Assembly (NCBI GenBank): GCA_023014335.1
Contig: JAECYW010000023.1
Location: 930,001-994,000 of the forward strand
Source of the DNA: Galerina marginata
Taxonomy: Eukaryota > Basidiomycota > Agaricomycetes > Agaricales > Galerinaceae
Reading direction: 5' to 3'
DNA length: 64,000 nt
The stretch's first letter is position 1, and the number at the start of each line of letters is the position of its first letter. The notes beneath the pieces are model-generated. The model did not search any database and was not told the origin of the DNA. It worked only from the letters and a program-made list of their open reading frames with translations. Positions 24,130 through 33,589 of this stretch are shown here, one piece after another. Position numbers and translations under genes: made by a program.

Positions 24130-24176
24130 CGATCATTCGCCGATTCGTCGAATCGCCGAACTGGCGAAATTTCCAG
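24130..24176 (-). repeat. Right inverted repeat
   Basis: It is the right arm, longer than the left by an extra CGGCGAAT-type unit after ATTCGACGAAT. Confidence 0.7.
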
Positions 24177-24924
24177 GACCCAGATGCCCTCTGGCAGGCA
24201 ACGAACAAGTTGGGTTCAAGAATACGGCCAGAAATAAGGTGGACCTTCATGAGCACTGTGAGCAGTTCCACGTGAAAACGGGATCTCTCGATCGCTTGTC
24301 GATCACCGGTCACCGTTGATAACCAAGATAAGAGATTTTGCCTGATTTTGCCAATGAACGGAACAAAGCACAATGACGATTCTGTTTTTTCGACGCAGCC
24401 ATGAGTGGCTTACGTTGGCGGTCGACGGCTCGACACGCGCGTTTCAGTTGACTGTTGCACCCAATCATCCCTTGACGAACGACGTGATGCGGAACTATTA
24501 TATTATCGTCAAATTCAAGTTTACATGGACCGCCTCGAGGGGTCGGGTAACCGAGTGAAGCTGGTTTGAGGCAAGGCATTTCAAGTAGAATGAGAGGATA
24601 GGAGAGGATAAGTCTTGACAGTATCTTTGGATAGGCATTAGATAACAAGCGCTGCACGAAATGGCTAGTTTTATAGTTATATAGCTGTTCAAAAGGGAAG
24701 TAAAGTTCAGCGAGATAGATGCTGAGGTCTATCACGGGCCTGTAGCTGAAATATCCTGCAGAATACCGCTTTAACATGGAGTACAGGGCCACGATGTAGC
24801 TGTCGGCCTCCATTTAAAACCGATAAATTTGCGAGTTCGCAGTTACAGAGCATATTGGGGAGAAGGGTTAATCATTTCGAGAATGTAAAGGATCCATGTG
24901 TAGTGCTGAGTCTTGGGAGGTCGA
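24177..24924. other. Intergenic region, no gene seen
   Basis: Only short frames on both strands. A Tyr/Leu-rich minus frame (24310-24813) has no domain I recognise and overlaps comparable frames on the other strand, so I do not call it. Confidence 0.4.
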
Positions 24925-25740
24925 TTACAGTAGTCGGCCAAGGAGCCCTCGTTCCGAATGTGCCCCTAGGCATAAAGGCATATTGTCAATTGTCAAGGAC
25001 TCGAGAAGAGGTGTGTTGGCGAGGAGAGGCAACAGATCCACCCTAAACCATATAGTGATTGCGCGGATTTGTGTAACCCAGGATGTGGAAACGTAGTTTG
25101 CTATAGTGGGGCAAAATGAATATAGCCATAAAGATCCTGATGAAATCGAATGACGATGTGCATGAATTCCGGAGGAGGGGTGGGACGCCGTTTTAAGATT
25201 ACACTGCACAAGATCACGACCAGCCCTTCCAGGCCACAGAAGGAGATACCTACACATCCAGCTTTCGGATTCGCTCCCAGTATTGGGCAATGAGAAAAGA
25301 AAATAAGAGCACATCGTTGGATTCTTCCGGTCTAAACGTCCGCTTATGCAAAGTGGGAGATCCTGTGTTCGGTCAGAAACTTCGTTCCTCCATTCGTCAT
25401 TTCTCCGCTGCAAAAGCCCAAGGTCCATGGTGTTCGCCCAGATCATAGGTGAACGGACAACCAGATTACGCCATTTTTACATACTTGCGAGGTCTGGCAA
25501 GCGGTAATCACTAGGCGGAGTGTGATAGATTCATAACCATACCTTTTGGTCATTTGGAGATACTCCTCCTGGTGACTGTTAATCATGAAATGAATCAAAG
25601 GGGTCATCAAAGGAGCTGTCCGAAATACGAGCATTTCCAATAGCAAGCTCAGAAGTAACGGAACGGAAGCGACATTGCTTTAGTGCCAATAGTGGTGGGC
25701 ATTCTTCCAGGAATTTAATAATCCCATTTTCTATCAGTGA
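24925..25740 (-). pseudogene. Decayed F-box/LRR-type gene fragment
   Basis: Reading the minus strand from 25740, LRR-like pieces appear in shifting frames: IKFLEECPPLLALKQCRF, then SITLRLVIT, later LLPLLANTPLLESLTIDNMP. In-frame stops (for example FDSFHD*) and frame changes separate them, and no intron pattern repairs them all. The spacing of leucines resembles the C-terminal repeats of agaric F-box proteins such as the one at 21751-23175. No F-box motif is found upstream. It could instead be an active gene with introns I have mis-read; confidence is low. Confidence 0.4.
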
Positions 25741-25922
25741 GCAGTAAAAGTCGAATCAAAGTGATGGTTTGAAGCAATGAATACATCCACGAATTACGGG
25801 TCCGACGCGCTCAGATGACGACAAGTCACGCGCAACCCCTTTTGGCGCACCAAGCTCAAACTCATCATCGTTTATCGTCTGTTCTTCGCCGTACAGATCA
25901 CTCAGTCCCCCCATACCCGACC

Positions 25923-28164
25923 ATGACAGCAACCCAGTATGCACCTAAATCTCTTGAAGAGCTCCAGACTCTGCTCAAGCATGATCATAAAGTCAAGGTC
26001 GCTGGTGAGTAGGCATCTCCTTGTTCTTCGATTGAGGTTCGCGCTTATCGCGTCTTCCAGGAATCGATGGTGAGCCATTTTCACCGACGCACCAACGTTA
26101 ATGCTCATGCTGAACATTATCTCAGTGGACGGCATTCTACGGGGAAAATTTATGGTCTGCGATCCCGACTCATGCTGAATGTCGATCCCTTGGCTTACCT
26201 TGGGTCGACAGTCTAAAGAGAAATTCTTGAGTGCAGCTAAAGCAGACGGCTTTGGCTTTTGCAGTGTCATTTTGTGAGAAGTGCTTCTTTTTTTTCTATG
26301 GCGCTCCCGACGACCGTGGTCTGTTTCATTCACTAGCGGATGGGATATCCATGATACTGTATATTCGAAAGAATTGTTGATCTCCAACAAAGCCAATGGA
26401 TATCGTGACGTAATTGCAGTCATAGACCTATTGACGTTTCGTCGAATTCCTTGGGAGAACAATGTACCTTTCTTCTTGGTCTCGTTTTTGGACCCGGACA
26501 CGAAGGAACCGCTTTCTGTTGACCCTCGTGGTGTGCTCAAAATTGCGAGTGAAAGGGCAGAAAAGCTTGGATACGAGTGCTTCTCAGGGGTGGAATATGA
26601 AGTACGCCATCTTGGTTTCTCAAAGGATTTACCCTTGACCTCTCCCCGTATAGTATTTCAACTTCAAAGGTACGTTGGAATTTACTTTATATCTATCATT
26701 TCTAAGTCCTTCCTCAAGAGACTGCGCAATCGGTATCTCAGAAGAATTTCACCAACCTGGAACCACTTACCCCTGGAAGTCAGTGTCCATTTCATGCGAT
26801 GTTTACTCCGCGTTTCTTACTCCCAACTAGTGCACGGATATTCCTTGCTCAGGACCCAATTAAATAACGACTACTTCAATGACTTGTTTGACAGAAGTTT
26901 GGAATTTCAGGTTCCAATTGAAGGTCACCGTAAGTTTTATGTTCTTCGACGATCTTTTTTCGCTAAGATTCTCTCCCATCTCTTATCCAGACACCGAAAC
27001 GGGGCCAGGAGTACTGGAAACGGCTTTGGCTTACACCACCGCACTCAGGATGGCGGATAACGCCATTTTGTTCAAGTATACAGCAAAAAGTGTAGGCATG
27101 AAGCATGGTGTAATACCGAGCTTCATGGCCAAACCCTGGGGTGGTGTAGGTCCTTCCTTGATTTTTACGTATGGATATACGGCTGACTTTAGTATTTGTT
27201 AGCTTCCTGGATGCAGTGGGTGAGATCCCACCTTACTCTCTGCCAATTTAAATGCTCACAGCATCATAGTCATGTTCATGTGTCTCTTAGAGATAAACAG
27301 GGTCGAAATATTTTTGCTGTATCGGACGCGGAATTGAAAAGTGGACGGGCGGGTGCTGCCTATGAAGATACCAAATTTATAAGCCAAGAAGCAGAGTGGT
27401 TCCTCGCCGGTGTGCTAGATGGAATAGCCGACGGTATTTAATCCCAAATCCATCTAAAAAACATACGCTTATCCTTGATCACAGTGATGCCCACGGTAAT
27501 ATGACTCTACCCTTCACCCCTCCCCATCTCACGCAAGCTCTCTAGGTAGTACCCACCATCAATGGGTACAAGCGCCTCGTAGGTGGCGAAGCGTTCTGGG
27601 CACCCAACGCTGTGACGTACGGATACGACTCGCGCGCCGCATCCATCCGCATCATCTCGCCACCCTCCTGCCCCCCGGCGGCCACGCGCTTGGAGGTGCG
27701 CATTCCTGGCGCGGATATGAACCCGTACTTCGCACTCAGCGCGATCTTCCTGCTTGGGCTGAGGGGCATTAACAAGAAGCTGGCGCTGCCTGGTCCGCCG
27801 ATCAGCCATTTCTCGCCGGAGGATCGGAGTACAGGAAAGGTGCGTGGTGCTTCATTTATCTGGTGTCGTTTAATCCCTTTTTGTTCACTGCTTTTTTTTT
27901 GTTTTGAATAGATCAAAATGCTGCCTACGTCTTTAGAATCTGCCACTATTAGGATGATGCGCCCTGAGAGCATCGCACGCGAATCGGAGGTGTTTGGGAA
28001 CAATTTCGTGGACCATTATGGAGGTACACGCGAACATGAGGTGAAGTTGTGGAATGAAGCTGTAACTAATTGGGAGGGTGAGTTTTCACGCTTTCAATTT
28101 GTTTGGAGGATTGCTAATCCTGTTATATTTTTTTGTAGTTGAACGTTATCTTGAACTTGCGTAA
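25923..28164 (+). CDS. Glutamine-synthetase-like enzyme (FluG/GSI-type catalytic domain)
   Basis: Around nine short introns interrupt a glutamine-synthetase fold of about 480 aa. The ATG at 25923 opens MTATQYAPKSLEELQTLL. Later exons give GIDVDGILRGKFM (typical of this subfamily), FGWDIHDTVYSK, then, after three introns, GVEYEYFNFKETAQSVSQKN and LEPLTPGMHGYSLL. The ATP/ammonium core follows: PGCSGHVHVSLRDKQGRNIF, PTINGYKRLVGGEAFWAP and the SRAASIRI signature (cf. NRSASIRIP). The end is ERYLELA at 28164. It resembles the C-terminal half of Aspergillus FluG and other gamma-glutamyl ligases more than the main fungal GLN1, so the amine acceptor is uncertain. Confidence 0.88.
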
Positions 28165-28499
28165 TATCTGGATGCTGGAATACCTTGTAATAATATCAAG
28201 ACTTGAATCGCTTTTCCGGTTCCCAAATTTCATACCGAAGAAACCGGGAAATACGACGGGCACGGGCGACGAGTTCATAAATCTGCAGTCCAGATGACTG
28301 CGGGCGTCAATATCTCATGGGACAGGAATCTTGAATCTCTTGTCTAATGTTTGCAAGACCGATACTCGCTAGTCTCTTCTGAGCCTGCATGAACTTTTAA
28401 TCTGCGAATAACTCTCCTTGACACTCATGCTGATCCAAGGGCTGATATTAGTATTACATCGGGGGTGTACATGGGGATATCTAAGAACAACATGTGGTA
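28165..28499. other. Short convergent intergenic region
   Basis: The 3' ends of the glutamine-synthetase-like gene and the DUF3074 gene face each other here. No further feature is seen. Confidence 0.5.
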
Positions 28500-29480
28500 T
28501 CACTTCTTTGACTGCGACTTCTGGAACCACTGAATGAACTGCGGAACGTCCTACAGCGTCCAAACAATAACAATAAGCACACTCCCATGCATCCCTGCAA
28601 ATTACAAGGATAAAATAAATAAATACACGTACCGTGGCGATCTTCTTCGCCATCGTGCTCTCGACGATGAAGCTGGGGATGCTGCCTCCAGGTGTGCTGG
28701 ATGTGGCCATGCGCCATTCCGTATTGCCGTCCTCGAGCTCGAGCACGCGCTCGACACTGACGTAGCGCCCCTTGGTACCCTTCTCCTCGAGCTTGTGCAG
28801 CTCTTCATCGCCTTTGGAGGTCAAGTCGATGGAGAGAGATACGATCAGCCTGGGGGGTTTTAAATAAATACAACAGAATCAGAAGTGATGATTAGGCAAG
28901 GGGAACGTGCGCACCCTGTACGTGGTGCGCTTTCCGAGAGGTGCACGACTTGGACGACGGTGAAGACGCGCGGCGATACGGGCGGCATGAATGTGTAGTA
29001 TAGCGTCCATATGTTGGCCGTGGGGGAGAGTTCTTTTACTTTGTGCACTTTTTGGATCTCATGGATGAACCTGAGCAACCATCATCAGTGATCAACGATG
29101 AATTTCAGAGGAGGCATGCTGCGCACTGAAGCTCGTTCTCGGCTTTGTTGTTGGACAGCTTTTCCCAGAGCTGGTCAAAGGTTATCTCGTCGGGCTTGTG
29201 CACACTGCTGCGGCAGTGCCACGGCGCGCCGTCGCCTGGGAGCTTGCCGCGATAACTGGTCTTGACGGTGTCGAAGAACGTCTTGCCGGCTTTCCAGGAG
29301 TCTGTTGCTTCTATCAGTGTCTTTCCCTCGGCAATGATTTCTTCTTCAGGAGGGATATCTGTGAAACGGAGTAAGGTGAGCAAATTAGTCTGCTTGGTTG
29401 GGTAATAGGGTGGGTCGCGCACCGGATGGCTTTAGAGGAGTGATGGTGAGGAGAGGCGTTGGGTTGGATTCTGCGGTCAT
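28500..29480 (-). CDS. DUF3074-family protein (START-like)
   Basis: The ATG at 29480 (MTAESNPTPLLTITPLKPSG) is spliced to DIPPEEEIIAEGKTLIEAT, then GKTFFDTVKTSYRGKLPGDG and APWHCRSSVHKPDEITFDQL. Further exons carry FIHEIQKVHKVKELSPTANI, MPPVSPRVFTVVQVVHL and RYVSVERVLELEDGNTEWRM, then SIPSFIVESTMAKKIAT. The last exon adds DVPQFIQWFQKSQSKK, ending at 28500. This order matches the DUF3074 domain of ascomycete and basidiomycete proteins, thought to have a START-like lipid-binding fold. Function unknown. Four introns. Confidence 0.8.
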
Positions 29481-29750
29481 GGTGGTAGGAGCTTGAGAAA
29501 CAAAAACGTTGCACTCGATCCAGAGAGTTGAATTGCCTTCCCGTTGTCCTGTGAATGGGTTATTTTTAGAAGGTCATGATGATAGGCTATAAACAGTTCT
29601 GCTTTCGATTGACTCGAAAAAAAGCTTTTTGGCTGATCAGACTCCGTGGATAAACTCGGTTGTAGGTAGGGTAAGTATTATATGCGCAGTTCTCTATTAA
29701 AGATGGTATAAGTACATAGCTGACACGGTGCGGACGAATATCGAGCCAGC

Positions 29751-30364
29751 CTACAGTGGCTGGGAGTGGTGCTGCGATGGGGGCTGGTACTCTGGGCTGC
29801 GGTTGACGAGCCCGAAGAAACGACTGCGTCCACGGGTGGCTTCGTCGCGTGGCAGCTTGTCACCTCGCTCGAGGACGACACCGACAAAACTTCGTTCTCC
29901 GCGCATGTGCTTCTCTTTGTAAAACCGCACGAACCCGGGCACTGTCGCGTATATTGTGTGGTCGCGTCCCATTTTCACCTAGAGAGGAGACTGGTTATTA
30001 GACGGGTGCGACAATTGGAACACTGAGTGAGACTTGCGTGTTGGCTAGGATGAAACACAGTTCCGCGCTGACGCACAATTATGTTGCCAGGGACGACATA
30101 CTGGTCTGAGAGTGGGCGTTAATCGTTGTTTTATTTCTTGGTCTATTACAATAGACAGTACCAGAGAATTTTTTGACGCCGAGTCGCTTTCCTGGTGAAC
30201 CACCGTGGTTGTGAACAGTGCCGCCGGCTCGTTTCGTGGCGGTACGAATGGCCCCTGGACTCTGTCAGAAACGAGTCAAAACATAAAGGCAATGCGGACA
30301 GACCGAGAAAGGAGAAAGGCGACGCTTTTGCGAAGTCTGTACAACAACGAGTCAGAAAGGACAT
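29751..30364 (-). CDS. MRPL27: Mitochondrial large-subunit ribosomal protein bL27m
   Basis: bL27 lies near the peptidyl-transferase centre of the mitoribosome. The conserved core is clear over several exons: AIRTATKRAGGTVHNHGGSP, GKRLGVKKFS, then QYVVPGNIIVRQRGT (near 30100), and the last exon VKMGRDHTIYATVPGFVRFY. A charged fungal C-terminal extension follows, ending at 29751. The start is tentative: the ATG at 30364 gives a Ser/Phe-rich presequence, but the splice phase into the core was not resolved. It shares a 174-bp divergent promoter with SKP1. I call the standard symbol by family, not by orthology test. Confidence 0.88.
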
Positions 30365-30538
30365 GGTCGTTGTAATCGCTTTGAGTCAAAAAGATAATAG
30401 CGGCAGAGGCACGGACCTTGTGGGCCCGGCTATCACCGAAAGTCTCTAACATCACCAATTTATAAACCGATATCCTTCCTCTCTTGAACAGCCACTCGCT
30501 TTTCATCTACTACCTCCACCCACACTCATATTCTCAAA

Positions 30539-31339
30539 ATGGTCCTTCTCGTTACCTCCGACAATGAGCAGTTCAACGCAGACAAGGAGGTCGTAGAACG
30601 CTCCGTGCTCATCAAAAACATGCTCGAGGGTATGTCCATCACCGTCGTCGCCAACGGGCGCGACTTTGTGTATCACGTCCATTCATATCTTTTTTCTCTA
30701 GATGTCGGCGAATCAGACCAGCCCATTCCTTTGCCCAACGTTTCTTCTAGTGTCATGAAGAAGGTAGCGCGTTTTCCTGTGATCATTATCAAGGGCTGTG
30801 CTGAGACGCCAGCATCAATTACCAGGTCTTAGAGTACTGCGAGCACCACCGTGGCGAGCCTCTCCCTGCTGCTGACTCTGACCAGAGCCAAGACGAGACA
30901 CGGAAACGCACAACCGACATCAGCGAATGGGACCAAAAGTTTATCACCGTCGATCAGGAGATGCTGTTTGAGATTATTCTCGCAGCCAACTACCTCGATA
31001 TCAAGTCTCTTCTGTACGTATTTTCTAAAATTTCTGCCGAATGCCCAGAGTCTCATGGCGTCATCTTTTCTCCTCTAGGGATGTTGGATGCAAGACAGTC
31101 GCGAATATGATCAAAGGAAAGACCCCCGAAGAGATCCGCAAGCTCTTCAACATCGTCAATGACTTTACGCCCGAGGAAGAGGTCAGTGCTTCGTGTTCTA
31201 ATCTATCGATTCGTTCATCTCACATTTAACTGCACAATCAGGCCCAAATCAAGAAGGAGAACGTAAGGCCTCATTTATTGTTTATCGCTGAAACCGTGCT
31301 AATCTCCGTTTCTCACAGGAATGGGCAGAGGATCGATGA
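30539..31339 (+). CDS. SKP1: SKP1, adaptor of SCF ubiquitin ligases
   Basis: SKP1 links F-box proteins to CUL1. The ATG at 30539 opens [20 protein letters not shown], then [10 protein letters not shown]. After an intron come [20 protein letters not shown] and [14 protein letters not shown], then [20 protein letters not shown] and NYLDIKSLL, and the signature end [45 protein letters not shown] at 31339. Five introns. Length and motifs are normal. It is the only SKP1 in the window and may serve the F-box protein at 21751-23175. Confidence 0.97.
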
Positions 31340-31620
31340 GTGTAGATCAGTTTTCGGGTCGTGTTTTTTCTCTCGTATTCCTGTGCACGTTCATGTATAT
31401 CTGAATTTGAATGGATAATCCTCTCGCCATCCGAAGCGCGTGTTGCGAAGCGACCATGGAAATGTGTCTGAAAGGAGAAACTGCTTACATAAGTATTACG
31501 GCAAACACGGGAATAGGAAATGCAAAAGACTCTGAAATTGGTTTCCTTGGACTCATATAAACGCCTTATCGAGGCTCTGCTTGCATGAACTCTCCACCCC
31601 CACCGCCACTATAGCCACAC

Positions 31621-33589
31621 ATGTCCGTCCCAGATCTCCCTGGAAAACTCGTTCCACGCCATTCAGACCAGGAAAAATGGTTGAAAATGCATGTTGCCCG
31701 CATGTGCGGGCTGGAAAACCACGAAAGGCAGGTCCTTCGAAGCCAAGCGGCGTTAAAACTGACTCTAATTCCTTTTTTTAAGATTTCCCGGCAGTCAGCC
31801 TGTCAGTTTTGGGACCAGGGATCTGGCAAAATTAGAAACACAAGAGTGCGCATGTGGTCTTGCTGCTTTCTTTCTGCGTCTGTACTAACCAAGCGTCATT
31901 GCACTGCACTGCTCATTGCTCACAGTTACTGGGTCTGCGAAAAGTCCGATGGGATTCGCGTGCTTTTTTTGGTTGCGACCAACCTGGATAACAACGATCA
32001 GACGACCTACATCGTATGTCTGTTTTGCTGCGCAGCAGGCGGTTTGAGTTGACGTGTCTTATTTCAAGATCGACAGGCACAACACGTATCGCGAGATCAC
32101 TGGCATATACTTTCCACACCATGAAAACCCATTGATGCCACTGCGGAATAGTCTCATCGACGGAGAGCTGGTGATTGATGTTGACCCGCGCACACGACAG
32201 GTATGTCGCGCAAGCTTTGGTGTTGTTTCTGGACTTCATCTTGTGTTTTACTGCAGGAAAAATTGCGCTTCCTTGCTTTCGATTGCCTCGTTATCGATGA
32301 TCAGAATGTCATGGCTAGGCCGCTGGACAAGCGATACGGCGTACGTCATTTCCAGACAGAATGAGACACACCACTAAACCTGCTTTCTCAGAGATTGAAA
32401 GAGTGGCTGTACAAGCCGTATGCGAAGATGTGTATGGATCACCCCCATGTAGCAGAAAAGCAGCCCTTCAGGTAGGTTCAAGTCCTGTCCATCTAGCTTG
32501 GTGTTCACCTCAATTGTAGTATCAAAGTCAAAGAAATTAACTTTTCATACCATGTCGAAAAAGTATTCACCGTTGACATCCCAGCCCTCCAACACGGCAA
32601 TGATGGACTCATCTACACATGCGTGAACACACCATACACTCCAGGAACTGACCACAATATGTGAGAAGCGGCTTCCCCTCCAACGATAACACTGTTTTGC
32701 TAAACACCAAAGTCAGTTTAAAGTGGAAACCCCCATCAGAGAACTCGATCGACTTCAAGCTCGTGCTCCGCTTCCCGCCGTCCAGATACGATCTGCAAAA
32801 GCCAGACTGGCTCGCCAAGCCCGTCTTCCTGCTGCATGTGTGGAACGGCGGCGATCGGTACGACGAGTACGACGATATGTATGTCGGGGACCAGGAATGG
32901 GAAGAGTGAGTGTTGCTTGTGCCGAGAAATTCGTGTCTCATTGCGAACGAAGGTTCTTCTCTCCCTCGCGACCCAGGCTGACTTGATTTTTTTTCTTCTT
33001 TTCTCCCTTTCCTTTTCCGCCATTTTCTGCTCTCACGATAGGCTCAAAAAGACGGGCGAACAGATTGACGACCGCATTGTGGAGGTGCACTGGGATCCGG
33101 CCCTCTCGCGCTGGCGTATGATGCGCTTCCGAGATGATAAGCCCAATGGCAACCACCGCAGTGTCGTCGAGAACATTATTCAGAGTATCGCAGACGGAGT
33201 TGAGAAAGAGGCCGTGAGTTTATCTTTGTATCTCTATGTTATCTGCTTGCTCAAAACCTTTGTCGTTGTTTTCTTCTTCGATCCCTATCCTCTTTAATCA
33301 TATTATACGTGTACAACCTGTCTATGTCGTCATTTTCTGCATTTAGCTACTCGAACGATCAAACGCAATCCGTACAGCATGGAAAGGACGTCTGGGACAA
33401 CCCCAACAAGCACCGCAGTATCAGCAGCCACCACAATCATATCAGCACTCAGCAATGCGGCCGCCTCCTCTGCCTGCAGTCAAGGCGCTCCCCCCACCCC
33501 CGCATGTCGAGTTCCGATACGGACCGCTCGCCTCATCACCGTGGAGTAAAGTTTCTGGACCAGCCGTGGTCGCAGGCATGAAGCGTTAA
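31621..33589 (+). CDS. CEG1: mRNA capping guanylyltransferase (alpha subunit)
   Basis: It transfers GMP to the 5' diphosphate end of nascent mRNA in the nucleus. The ATG at 31621 opens MSVPDLPGKLVPRHSDQEKW. Nucleotidyltransferase motifs appear in order: EKSDGIR (KxDG, the covalent Lys), DRHNTYREI, LIDGELVID, FLAFDCLVID, GNDGLIYTCVNTPYTPGTD and LKWKPP (motif V). The OB-fold contains WDPALSRWRMMRFRDDKPNG. The C-terminal end is a proline/glutamine-rich tail. About seven introns. The stop is at 33589. No triphosphatase domain is fused, as expected for fungi. Confidence 0.95.

Larger units (their letters stand above)
23246..24176. mobile_element. Element bounded by terminal inverted repeats, probably non-autonomous DNA transposon
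   Basis: The sequence at 23246-23284 (starting CTGGAAATTTCGGCAGTTCG) recurs as its reverse complement at 24176-24130 (CTGGAAATTTCGCCAGTTCG), with about 31 of 34 aligned core bases the same and one 8-9 nt insertion. Weaker similarity extends outward (ACTTG, GGCAGGC/TGCCTGCC). The interior (about 850 bp) is GC-rich and contains no transposase-like frame. It sits directly upstream of the F-box gene. Outer ends and any target-site duplication are not fixed. Confidence 0.6.
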
